In this document: positions 37,201 through 49,200 of the stretch, piece by piece
How positions within the stretch are numbered: the stretch's first letter is position 1
Layout of the letters: each line of letters begins with the position of its first letter
Assembly (NCBI GenBank): GCA_003640385.1
Contig: RCAB01000001.1
Location: forward strand, 62,001-126,000
DNA from: Setaria digitata
Taxonomy: Eukaryota > Nematoda > Chromadorea > Rhabditida > Setariidae
Direction of reading: 5' to 3'
DNA: 64,000 nt
The notes under the pieces: generated by a model
What the model was told of the DNA's origin: nothing
What the model saw: only the letters and a program-made list of their open reading frames with translations
The model's database searches: none
Made by a program: the position numbers and the translations under genes

Positions 37201-38107
37201 TATAGGACCTCACTGTAAGTCATTGCCCCCTTTTTGATCACTAATGATAAAGTAATTAGTACTGTTAATATTAATGTCACATCGTGTACTTATTGTATTG
37301 CTTCAAGTGTTTTATCCTTTTAAGTTTTCAATTTGACCATTTAGGATAGAACAGATGACCTGATTGCCGGCGTTAAGTCTACAGCTTTGCTTTTCGGTGA
37401 TAAAACGAAGTACTGGTTGACTGGTTTCGCAGCTGTTACTTTATTAGGTCTTGGGACCACAGGCATTATAATGCAGCAGACATGGCCCTTTTACGCTGCA
37501 TTGGCCGCTACTGGTACACATCTCGCGTGGCAGATTGGTACAGTGAATACCAATGATCCAAACGACTGCTGGAAGAAATTTAAAACTAATCAGGTATACT
37601 GTGTTGATATTTTAAAGCAATGGCAAATCTTTATGAGGGAATTATTCCACAGAGTGTAATACTCAGATAATTATTCTTATTTCTAAGAATCAATAAAAGC
37701 TATTTCATACTTTTAAGAGGTGAAGGATATAAATTACTACTCAGTGGCAGGCAGTCTCTGATACTGATGCAGAAACAATAGAACAGTCATAAATTTGTGG
37801 GATAAAACTCCCAAACTTTCGTGGTCCTTCTAAGGGATATTAGCTTAATGTGGAAGTTCAGGAATAGAATATCAGTAAAGATTCTGAAGATGATCTCAAG
37901 GAAGAACTAAGGCGAACGCTGAAATTTATTCTACGTGATCACAAGTAAAAGTCAGAACAAATTAATAATGCTAGCTTTCTACCGCTATTTTTTTTCCAGT
38001 GGCTTGGTGTGATTTTATTTACTGGGATTGTCACCGGAAATTTAATAAGGAAAGACGAAAAAGAAGCAAATTCTAATATCTCCGAATCGCTGCAGTGTAT
38101 TAGATAA
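34257..38107 (+). CDS. coq-2: 4-hydroxybenzoate polyprenyltransferase COQ2, with alternative exons
   Basis: COQ2 is a mitochondrial inner-membrane UbiA-family prenyltransferase that attaches the polyprenyl tail to the quinone ring precursor. Exons are 34257-34437, 34600-34766, 34920-35041, 35364-35449, then either 35693-35823 or 36910-37043, then 37345-37593 and 38000-38107. With the second alternative the product has 348 residues, with the first 347. The basic, hydroxylated N-terminus ([16 protein letters not shown]) fits a mitochondrial targeting peptide. The first Asp-rich motif [11 protein letters not shown] lies at 34734-34766. The second, YDTIYxxQDRTDD, spans the junction of the alternative exon with 37345. 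[10 protein letters not shown] and [16 protein letters not shown] are also family hallmarks. The gene is convergent with rfc-2, with 141 bases between stops. Confidence 0.97.
35693..35823 (+). other. coq-2: coq-2 alternative exon, divergent ('e'-like) version, 131 nt
   Basis: The exon follows TTTCAG, is entered in phase 1 after the exon ending VL-G and leaves in phase 0 before GTACCG. It encodes [12 protein letters not shown] ... [19 protein letters not shown]. It keeps the catalytic Asp of the second Asp-rich motif but replaces the otherwise conserved [16 protein letters not shown] context. By comparison with the published coq-2e exon of rhodoquinone-making worms, I assign it as the rhodoquinone-associated version. 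Confidence 0.88.
36910..37043 (+). other. coq-2: coq-2 alternative exon, ordinary ('a'-like) version, 134 nt
   Basis: The exon follows CCACAG, is entered in phase 1 and leaves in phase 0 before GTGGAA. It encodes [17 protein letters not shown] ... [13 protein letters not shown], which is very like the single corresponding segment of human COQ2. It lies 1086 bases after the divergent copy. Both copies align along their whole length apart from one codon. Confidence 0.93.
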
Positions 38108-38248
38108 TATCTTTGTATTCTGTTCTGATGAATGATGCTAAATGTCAATTTTTAATTGCCATCCTCTGAGTAGATAGGCCAATTTAGATTAGTAAAGGCC
38201 ATTTATCTTTACGAAATCTGAGAATATACTGTTTAAACATAAATACGT

Positions 38249-40747
38249 TCAATGACTTTGTTTAAGGCACATTCGAGCAACCAGTGCAGACAACTGAAGT
38301 AGTGAGTTAAGTCCTTCCACAACTTTTACATGGCACAAACCAATTTCCTGAAATCACTATTTCTTGTCAACACATAATTATCATTTAGTTTAGTCCGCTT
38401 TTACATCCAAGATGGGGAAAGGTAACTAACAACCTTTATATATTCCAGTTTTAGATATTCAGGAATATTGGCTGTTTTGCATATACGGACCATGTTGTTG
38501 AGAATGTCCTCTGATGAGTAACCCATTCGATAAAGGCTATGTACAATTTCACCAGCTTCGATAATCTTACCATGAACACAGTACTCAATCATTGTCATTA
38601 CCATTTTCGGATGTGGCTCGTCACATACCTTTATTATTATATCTTATAAAAAAATCTAAATTTCAGCAAATACAATTTTAAAGCTACAAGTAGGAGTCTA
38701 GTTTTTGCAAAACTAATAGTAACGGTACCAAATGTATCACATTGTTTCTTTGCCTTACACTATTTAAATAGGTTCATCGTGAAATCTGGAAGTAATGAGC
38801 TCTTATGCCAGTCCACGATCTGATGAATAATTATCAGAAAGAAGATTTGTTGGATTCTAATTGGTTTAAACTGACATGTATGAAAACGTTAAACACATCA
38901 GTATATCCAGCAGTAAATGTATAAAAACTCAAGTTTTAATGAGTGCATACAAAATCCATATTATTTTGTTAAACGAGATACAGCAGAAGAAAATCAAAAT
39001 GCTTACTTTAAAAACGTTATCTGCCCTGACAATATTGAAACCAACTACTGTGCATTGTAAGTTGTTAAGAGCCTGAAAGGCATTTCTTTCTGTTACAAGA
39101 ACCTTGATTTTTTCTCTTAATAAAGACTTTATATAAATACTAACTCCTGGCAGAATTACCTGACGCATATCCCCTTGTGCAGTAAAGACTAGAGCATCAA
39201 TCCCGCTATCATCGTAAGCCACCTTTTCTGCCTCACATACTTTCAGCAGTCTCTTTACGATTTGTTCTTCAGAAAGTTTCGAAAATCGCAAAATAGCACA
39301 ACGAGACTGGATCGGTTCTAAAAAACTCAATAACTAACAATTCAAGAATAGGAATGTACGTCTTCCGGAATTCTATTCTTGAGTTATTCAATCTTGTAGG
39401 CGCCACAGACATCAAATGTCCTAGCGGCAGATTTCTGAAGGCTTTTTTCTGAAAAGGTGAGAACGAAGCTGATCAATAGTCAGGAAATTTCAGGCTAGCT
39501 TTTCTTGACAACTTAAAACACTGAACAATATGGAGTTCCTTTTCTAATAGGAATTAATTGGTCTTCCGCATATAAAAGCAGTGATATGACCACTTCTTAA
39601 AAAACTAAACTATTTTAATAAAATTAATAAAATTAAAAGAGGCAGATAAGCTTACCTATAACTTTTCCAGACTGGTTACAAGCAAGTGCAAAGCGAGTCG
39701 TTTTGCTGTACACTTCCATCGTTCTTCGAAGCGCCTGTTGTGCCCCTTCAGTCATTGAATCCACTTCATCCAATATGACTATTTTATGCCTTCCTGGCGG
39801 TAAGGTTACTTTGCTTTGCGCAAAGTTTTTAATTTTATTTCGTACAACGTCTATCCCCCTGAAACCCGTGCTAATATCTTCGAAATAGAACATATTACAT
39901 ACATTTTTGTAGATATTAGAAAAAAGCTTGAAGCTGAAAATCATGAAAGCAATAAATAGTAAAGCCATAAACAATTCACCAAGGATTTACCTATCATCGG
40001 AAGCATTTAACTCCAAGCATGCACTTTTAAGACGATCTCCGAGCATTTCTCGTGCTATTGCCCATATACTCGTTGTTTTACCACATCCTGGTGGTCCCTC
40101 AAAAGTACAATATCAAAACTGCGCAAAGAAAATTGCTCATAAGAAAAACAGATTGTATAGCAAAAGGTGAATTTTAAGAAATTTGAAAAGCGCAATTTCA
40201 AACAAAAAAGAAAAAGAGAAAAAAGTGCTAAAAGAATAACTGAAATAATAATGTTCGGCATATTTCCTTGCTTTGCGAAGACGGCCAAACGCTGCACAAC
40301 GAATTCATTGCCAACTACTTCTGATAACGTTTTCGGTCGATATTTCTCAACCCTGGAACTACCTCACATTACTTCAAAGTAAGAAAGCTACGACTTAGAT
40401 GAATTCTACTACTACTACTGAAAGCAAGTAAGGATAAATGAGAACTCATACACAGACCTAACGGTAATAGTAATGAGTTATCACTTCTGTTATGAATATT
40501 TATGTACACCGTTTTTCCCTACTATCCAAAATAAACTAACAAGGTTATCTTAAATGACCTGTGCCATTACCTGATTACTACTATCTAATGTATCTCCAAC
40601 ACAACGCTATTCCCTTATAACAGAACGCATGAGTTGGATTTTCTGAATTTACACTATGATAAAGAAGACAAACAAAAATCACTGATAATAATTTATCAAC
40701 TCAGTGTAAAATAAAGGGCGCACTAACCAGGGAGTGTTCGTATTCAT
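38249..40747 (-). CDS. rfc-2: Replication factor C subunit 2 (clamp loader small subunit)
   Basis: RFC2 is an AAA+ subunit of the clamp loaders that open PCNA (RFC) or 9-1-1 (Rad17-RFC). Eight exons join in phase: 40747-40728, 40352-40241, 40097-39991, 39858-39656, 39317-39160, 39072-39007, 38628-38434, 38347-38249 (960 nt, 319 residues). Landmarks: [17 protein letters not shown], Walker [26 protein letters not shown], Walker [43 protein letters not shown] (SRC motif), [14 protein letters not shown] (sensor 2) and [10 protein letters not shown], which sets RFC2 apart from RFC4/5. The C-terminal collar domain ends ...ARMCLKQSH. It is slightly shorter than human RFC2 at the N-terminus. The first exon carries only six full codons and two bases. 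Confidence 0.95.
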
Positions 40748-42794
40748 CTCCTTACGCTTCTTTTCAAAGGACCTCAAACCCTACAATATTCTTATCAGTC
40801 ATAATGGAAGTTTGTCTCTAAAATGTTGATATGATATGTCATTTGAATTGAATGAAACAGTCTGAACCCCCACTGGGAACCAAATACGAATAAATACGAA
40901 TACGCCATCACTTCCACTCATTATGACATTTGAAATTCAAATGAGCACATCTCAATATACGTTATGAAACTTCTACGTGTCACGCAGCATTCCTCCCTGA
41001 CGTTCCGACCTGGGAAAGGAGAAATAGTAAAAAGAGTAGCAGATATGGAAGATTAACTCAAGAACAGAAATTTAATACTATTGATGGTAACATCGGAAAG
41101 ATGAAGGATTTAGTGGAAATTCCATACTTCAAGAATTATGAAGAACAGAAGCGTAGAGCGTAGCAAGCACTATTGATCAATCTGAAGGTGGAATTCAGTG
41201 TATTCAATACCTCTGTTTAATTACATTTCAAACGATACAGCTAAAATGACTTAGTTTTACATTAATTAATGTGGTAGTAAGGGGGTACAATTCAGTATTG
41301 CAGACCCAAAGTATCAGTAAGATGAAATCTCCAACTACCTACCTGAAGAAGCTAATAAAGCCAAAACCACAGAAAAATTTGCTCTCCGCCAAAATGGAGA
41401 TAGTGGGAACTGCACGTCGATAATTTAGTAGAGTTGCCAAGACCCCGAGATGCTTCTACAGAAAAAAAAAATGCAGTCCACTTCATAAGCGCTGAAGTCC
41501 CCAAACGATTTCAGCCTCCGTTTTCCCGTAGAACTTTTTGAGAGAAAAAGTGAACTTCGGACGAAAAATAGATCACAGATCCCAAATTGCTTCGAGTTAC
41601 ACCAAGTTTACTGCTTGAAATCCTTCTAAGAATTTCAAAATTTCAGCGCAACATTTGCTCTTTGAAGACTTGCCCTCAGTTTATTTGATAGGCTGGAGAA
41701 GTCTAGTCCATAAGCCTTTCTGAATTAGAAAGAATTATGATTAAAATTAGAGTAAGTACATTTAAATTTTCACTGTAAGTACAAGATTACCGGAGTCAAC
41801 TGCCGAAGTAACTGCTTCGTAGCCAAGAATCAAGTTCTTTCTAGATTGATAAGGGTATTATAAGATCCGACAATTTTTGCTGAATGACATCAGCATCTTC
41901 CAAGAAAGAAGGCACCACACATATATCAGGCTTCACGGCAAGTGCTATTAGGAAGTCCACGGTGCACCATTCCATCGTGGAAATCTCTCATGAAAGATTT
42001 GGGGAGGTGAATATCATAACGAAAACAGATATCACTTCTTCAAACGCGACACCTTGCGGGTGCTTGGCGTTAGTCGCATGAAAGCAGCTACATCCAATCT
42101 CCACAATAATTCATTTTAGAAAGATCCTCGAGATTTCAGTCTAAGAAGGTGGGGACACATATGAAGAGTAGTAGTAATCTCCCGATTGAATGTTTCCCCT
42201 CAAGTGTTGAGGTTCATCTTATTTTCGGAGCTGGAAAGAGAAACCTTGAAGTCCAGCCAAGTGCACAGAAAACTCATATTTCTGCAGAGGAGAAACAACG
42301 ACACGTATCTGAGAGAAAAGGCAGGCCTAAGCGACTGGAATAACACCTGCAGGAAGGAATAAAGAAGAATATCCCAAACCCTACACACTTTTAGACCAGA
42401 GTAGATTATTAGAGGATCTCCAGGAACAAACAAGTTGCTGTCGACACAATAACGCACGTCGGCAAGAGTTTTACTTCAAATACAAACAAACAGGAAGTAG
42501 TAGTGAGGACAATAATGCATGGTATTGTTGGCCCGAAGTCAAGACAAGACTTAGTTGTGGATGCTTACTTGGGAAAAGCCTGATTAGGATTCCATTCCTC
42601 ATTGAATGCCCGACCGGTGCTTCACGGTTCTCTTGTTTTTGCTGCTTACAGGTAACTGAAGTTACTTCGAGCAACGAAGCGTTTTGTAGGTTCCAACGGG
42701 GACGATTCAACATTTTTGAAGGCCTTTTCATCTCTTATGTCAGTTGGCATGTGATTCATTTAATTCACTTGAATTTCAGGATTCCATAAAGAAC
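40748..42794. other. Spacer between divergent rfc-2 and malectin genes
   Basis: These 2 kb separate two divergent start codons. Open frames at 41884-42081 and 42149-42343 (+) and 42471-42731 (-) have no recognisable domain, are short and lack consistent splice partners. Parts near 41.8-42.7 kb are less AT-rich than typical intron or spacer here, so a decayed gene or element cannot be excluded. Confidence 0.45.
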
Positions 42795-45287
42795 ATGGGT
42801 CTTACGAAGTGGTTCAGTATATCATTCATTCATCTTGTAATGGTAGTAGACGGTGTTTTCCTCGGTGACAGTATTTATTATGCTGTGAATTGCGGTAATA
42901 TCTTTTTTGTTTTCCTAGCTTAGGTTAAACTAGAGAGCTCTTGAGCTCATAGGACAACTAGTCATTTCTCTTGCCAATTAGGCGAACTTAAATGTCAGTG
43001 AGGTGGTTAATCATCATCCGGATGAAATTGTTTGTCCGTAATCCTATTTTCTGTGCATGTCTCTCTTTTGCTTCCAGTACTGTTGCTGTGGATTTAGATT
43101 TTAGGCCTTAAGCTGTCAAGTGTTTCCCCAGGGTGCAAGAATTGAAATTTCTTTTTTTTTAATCAAGTGGAGAAGAAAACAAACCACCTTTGAGTTCTTT
43201 CTTTTTTTATCGTCACACTGATTAATTCCAACTATAGTCAGTTGCTTTTTACCTAGGACTTACATTGCTACAATTCATTGTGCCCCGGTGGTGCTCTTTC
43301 TGGACCATGAGTTTGAATAATAGGAAGAAAAATTATTTCTTTCATCATTTATTACCTTTCACTTGACAATAACATCGCTGTATTTAAATTTGTCCCACGT
43401 GCATGGAATTAGTTGACTTAATAATTAATGAGCAGAGGCATTAGCAAGAATAAAGAAAAAGGATATTTTTGTACTGCAGGTGGATCTGCACATACAGACA
43501 TTAATGGTGTTCATTACCAAGCAGATCCATTACGTATTGGTATTGCATCTGATTTTGGTAGCAGATTATCAATAATGAGGGTTGATCCGCGTGATGCTAT
43601 TCTTTATCAAACAGAAAGGTACATTTAACAGCAGCCTTGTAATAATGTTCAGTCAGTTTTCCAAGATGCCGCAATATTTAAAAAAAAAAAAAAAAAAAAA
43701 AACTCTTCATGGTAATGAATAATAAAGCGAGTAAGCTAACGTAGTAGTGATTTATTAGTAGTTCCAATTGCATTACTGTTTGTTTAGTGAGTTAGAACAT
43801 TTGTTACCGCTTATCATTCAAGTGTTATATATGAAGAAGATAGCAGCAGTTTTAATGAAATATTCACTATTTAAAGTTCTAGTTCTACCATAGTGTTGAT
43901 AGTAATTTTAAAAACCGCCAGCATGTTTTTTTTTAAAACTTTTTAAAACCGTCGCTGTTTGGCTGACTATCTAATTTATTTTGAGGTGCCGATAAATTTT
44001 CAGGTATCACACAGCTGATTTCACATATACGGTGCCTGTGCCAAAAGAAGATGGCGAATATACACTAGTTCTCAAATTCTGTGAAGTTTATTTTCAATCT
44101 TCACAACAAAAGGTAATATAGCTTACCACTAAGCTTGCTAAGCTTTTCTACAAAGTTTTTTTTTGGGTAGTTAGTAAAAAGCTAATGCAGCTTCTCTACT
44201 ACATATTTTTAGGTGTTTGATGTTTTACTTAACGACGAAGTAATGATCGCAGAACTAGATATATTCAAGGAAGCAGACGGCATTGGAATTGCTTATGATC
44301 GTTTGCTAACATTTCATGTAAACGAATTCTTTGCTTCCGTTTTCTACTTTTCTATGTCCAATTTTTGAGGCAGATTTTCAATGCAAATTCACAAGTTTAT
44401 TTAGCTTATCTTCTCTTTTGAATTTTTCACTGAGGATTCATTTTATCGTGTAGATGAGGAACTCGGATTTTTTTGAAAAATCTTTGCACTCTTTCTCTGT
44501 TAATATTAAAAAGAGAAACGAAACATCATTTTGAAAATCGAAAAGAATATATGATGTTAAATGGATCACGCCAGTTATGCGGGATCTAAATTCCAAATAT
44601 CTTGGATTTAACACGTTAAAGTAATATCTAGTTATTCATATCGCATTTGTACAGATTAAAAATGGTGATTTATTATATGCCAATCGACACGATTCATCAG
44701 GATATATAAAAATTACATTGGCCAAGGTGTGCTTTTTCCTTCACTCTTTATTATATTTATAATTTTTTTTTGCTTACCGTAACTTTTCATATTATTCAGT
44801 GAGGAACATCAATTCATACTATTAATTTCAACTTTGTTTAATTTATATCATTGCAGGGTGTTTTGGATAATCCGAAATTGAACGCGTTTTATATTTATCG
44901 GGGCCCCAAAACAGTAATTCATTTGCAATCTTATTTCGATTGTTTTATTGAATTTTACTAAACTTGTGAAACGAAATTCGGAGTTTTCGTATCAGGTTGC
45001 CAATAAAGACATAATTACAGTTTAATGTCCAAATTATTTTTCTTCTTTTTTTTTTATAGGATATTCCGCCTTTACGAGATATATCATATGAGGAAGACAT
45101 AATGGAGGAAGAGGAGGAACTAGATGAAGAAGTGGACGTCAAATTGCGATCCGAATTGAATCGTTTTGAAGACGAACGTCTAGTAGAAGATCCTTATGCC
45201 GAGCAGGAGACAAGCCATATGTTCATACCGTTCCTCATAGCCTTTGCCTGTTTTTTTCCGGTTTTGTTTTGTTTATGTAAATTATAA
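42795..45287 (+). CDS. Malectin, ER membrane glycan-binding protein
   Basis: Malectin binds diglucosylated N-glycans in the ER lumen and works with the oligosaccharyltransferase in glycoprotein quality control. Seven exons (42795-42894, 43480-43618, 44004-44112, 44213-44317, 44655-44726, 44857-44913, 45060-45287) join in phase to 810 nt, 269 residues, near the family's usual 270-290. The order is: signal peptide ([20 protein letters not shown]), malectin domain ([59 protein letters not shown]), [20 protein letters not shown], an acidic stretch rich in Glu, and a C-terminal anchor ([19 protein letters not shown]). The start is the ATG of the exon encoding the signal peptide. The type I topology with a very short cytosolic tail (CKL) matches the family. 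Confidence 0.95.
43679..43701. repeat. Poly-A tract in a malectin intron
   Basis: A run of about 22 A in the intron between the second and third malectin exons. Confidence 0.9.
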
Positions 45288-46271
45288 CAAAACTGTCCCT
45301 TCCCAGCAGCTTCCAGTCCCGATCTCATGAAGCCGGTGACCTCAAAGATGCTCATCTATCTTCATTTGCTTTCTATATCCTTCCTCTCTGACATACTCTG
45401 ATATGATCTCCATGATAGAAAAATTGGTCATCGTAAGTTCTGTTCTTTTATATCCTCAAACCGTATTTCCATCTGAAAGCGTGAATAGCTCAGGTCCTTT
45501 CCTATTTTCTCCCTCTATTCGGTGACTCCTCATTCTATTTTGTAACTTGGTTGTTTAGCTGTGCTGTGATTTTTTTTTTTTTTTTTTCATATTATTTGTC
45601 GGCAGTAATGTTGGTGTGTTTATAGTACTTTCACTGGCACGAAGGTGTTCGGTTTAATTCATAAGCATCTGTTTTGTTGTTGATTTGATTTGCTCGTATA
45701 AACTTTCCCGGGAAAATTGTTAATTTTAATTTTTTAATAATTTTTAAATGGTTATAAAATTGTTTCTTTTTAGTCCAAGAGTGAGTTTTCCTTGTTTCTT
45801 GGAGGTCTTTCTCAAGGGTCGTAAAGGTTATTTTTATCAGCGGAAATGCAGCATGTTTTTTTTTTAATTACTACCTTGTTGCAATATTCGGCCATACCTA
45901 GTCAATAAAGTTTCACATAATTTATTTGGTTCGCTGTTCTGGCCAGTTCTTTTACTCTTCGTATTTGTGATATTTGATGAAAATTAGCATTGTAGCTGTT
46001 CAAAAACTTAGTCCAGGAAATATTAAGTACAGTTCAGTCATCACAGAAGAGCTTTCTGTATTTTTACATTTAATAATAATGCCAAGATTTGCTCATACAA
46101 CCATCCTCCAGAATAAAGACTTTAAGCTTCGCAAAATTATAGGATGCTCTGTTCTGTTGTACTTACAGGACACGGTTCTTATGATCTCTATTTGGCCGTT
46201 TCCGATCGTTGTTTGCATTCTTGGAAAGCGCTACTTGATTTATACAGATATTGATAAAGACAAACCGATTA
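45288..46271. other. Spacer between malectin and the WRN-like helicase
   Basis: Contains T-rich runs (45571-45588, 45857-45866) and the malectin 3' UTR. An open frame from 45974 runs into the first helicase exon in another register and shows no domain, so it is probably chance, though an upstream helicase exon here cannot be excluded. Confidence 0.5.
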
Positions 46272-49200
46272 ATGGCTACCCTGTTAGCCTCATCTGGAAG
46301 CGAAGAAAGTGTACCACCTGCACATGCTATCCGATTACTCAAGAAATTTTTTGGTTATAGCACTTTTCGGTCCTTACAGTGGACAGTGATTCAAAATGCG
46401 TTAAGCAGAAGAGATCAAATAGTGGTGATGTCTACAGGTATATCGTACTTTTTAGTTCTTTGTAAAATGTTTCATTTTCTAAGGACTAAAAATGTTAGTT
46501 TTGGTGCATTAGTGGTTAATTTGGTCTGTCTCAGGTTACGGTAAAAGTGTTTGCTATCAACTACCATCATTATATACTGGAAAATTAACAATTGTCATAT
46601 CGCCGCTAATTTCCCTCATGAATGATCAAGTAGAAAATCTCCGGTGAGTCACTCACTACTCCTTTCATATATATATATTATTTATTTATTTGTTGATTAG
46701 AAAAAATCAAATTATTTAAGGAGCAATGGTATTCAAGCGGTTTGCATAAATAGTGAAGTAAAGGTAGAGGAGCAGCGATCATTCCTTACCTCTAATAATC
46801 TGCGCCTACTTTATACCACTCCTGAATTTGCTCTTCACAATAGGTCGTTGTTTGAAAGTGTGCGTGAAAGTAAGTTCTTATATATAAAGGGAAACTCTAA
46901 AACCTTATTTATCTTGCATTTAATTGATGAACGACAAAATTTACATTTATTTGGCATCCATCATCATGATGCTTAGAAAAAATACTACAGAGTTATATTT
47001 GAAAATCTTACTTTTCAGATGTTAGTTTATTGGCAATAGACGAAGCTCATTGCGTCTCGCAGTGGGGACACGAATTTCGACCGAGTTATCGTCAGTTGGC
47101 TGAAATTCGTTGTGTTTTAGGCAACAACGTCCCAGTGATGGCGCTTACGGCTACGGCTACACGGGAAGTCAGGATCGACATTGCAAAAAGTTTAGAGCTC
47201 CATCAACCAATTATTACACGTGCATCTTTAGATAGGTCTGAATAATCGAAAATTCTACTTTGTAAAAGTACTAGTGCAATTTGTGTTGTTATGCAACTCT
47301 CTTCAGCAATCTTCTTAATAGTTTATCAGGAGGCATTGTTAACGTTTGCCACTGAACCTACATGCTAATCAAACTCTTCAAAATGTTACAAACTTGATTC
47401 TTTGTGTCGGATGAGATAGTATATCTGTTTTACTAACGATTTCATAAATTCTGCTGAGATTTCCAGGCCAAATTTGTATTTGTCAGTACGTACACCGACA
47501 AGTCTTGAAGGGCTACTTTGTTTGCTCGAAGAAGAAGATGAAAAAAATGGAAAGCATTTCCGTGGTTCAACGATCATTTACTGTCCCACTCGTAATTTAG
47601 TCGATGAAATTTATGAATATTTATCTAGTAAGAGTTCCATTAGGAATGAATGTATTATTTCTAGCTTAATGTGGTAGAGCTGAGGACCGAGGACCTTCGA
47701 TTACTTTCATACTATTTTCAGATTTCTTTGATATATTGAATTAGTTTTGATAAGCATAGTTTTGATAAATAATATTCCAGAAAAAGGCATGAAATGCGGA
47801 AAATATCACGCAGGAATGTCAGTTGTGTCGCGACGCAAGACTCATGAATACTTTATTAAAGACCGTATAACAACAATTATAGCAACGGTAGCTTTCGGTA
47901 TGGGAATTCACAAGCCAGACGTACGCAATGTTATTCATTATGGAGGTTGCTGTTCAGTTCTAAAGTGGCATGAGATATTTTTTTGCAGTAATTTGATAGT
48001 TTCTGTGTTTTGATAATTTATATGAAAAGCATGGAAAGGTCTAATGTCGTTGAACGTTCGATTTAATTTCTTGAGCTATTAATAAAGTTTTTATGCGGAG
48101 GACTTTCTAGTCAGTAATACGAAATAATTTAGCCCCAAAAAACATCGAAAGTTATTATCAAGAAATTGGAAGAGCAGGTCGTGATGGATGTCCGAGCAAA
48201 TGTACTGTATTTTTTAAGGATCAGGAATTAGCTAAACATCGGTTATTGGTTTTTATTTTTCTGCACTTTATCTTCATATTTCCCACTCAATCATTTTTGA
48301 TGTCAATAATTTGCCCTTAGCGCTCCAACTTCGAAATAAGGGCTTAGCACCATATGCGATAAAAGAATGCTGCCATACTGTAATGCTAGACATAAGTTTT
48401 TATCGGCCATTTACGACATATACAAAAGGATGGAAAAAAAAATCATAAAATGATGTCTTATACCGTGATTCATTTTCAGATATTGTCTGTTGAGAGATAA
48501 AAGCTTGAAAGAAGAGTATAAAAAGCATCAGATCGAAATGCTTTCGTCAATGGAGCGGTTTCTTCATGCAACAAGCTGTAGAAGATTGTTAGTGTTTCTT
48601 TTTATTTCTTACATATTCTTTTTACTATTTCAGTAGATTTACAAAGCATGGCTGACATTGTCGTTATGAACTCGTCTCTTGTGTTTCTGTATAGACATGG
48701 TATAAGTGAAATTGATTGGAAAATGGATATTTTTAATTTGTCTGACAGCTATTTTTTTTATTTTTTTATTTTTCTTTTGTGTTTAATAATTTTCATATGG
48801 GAAATTGTTCTATCTGTATAGCTCAAGATTAGTAAAAATTGTTGATTCGGAGAAATTAATATAAGGAGATAGTCATTGGCTCAGATTTCAAAATATTATA
48901 AAAATAGAAATTATTTTAGTCAAAACTGTATTGCAGGACCACAATCTAAAACTAGTATTCCTTCATTTAGCTTGCTTCTCTCTCATTTTGGAGAAAGCGC
49001 GAAAAAAGATGTGACATGTACAGGATGTTGTGATGTATGTGATCAGCTCATCAGTTTTGAAAATAATGCCGTTGGTTGTCCGACGACTAATTTAAGAGAT
49101 TATGGTAATGAGGCAGCCATATTACTGCGAGCTGTCGTTATCTTCGAAGGTTGTACTGGTCTGAGAAAAGTAATCGATTTTATCAGAGGGGTTACGTAAT

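Noticed and set aside
41884..42731. Short frames between rfc-2 and malectin considered as transposon remnants
   Set aside because: No transposase or reverse transcriptase motifs, no terminal repeats or target-site duplication could be seen.
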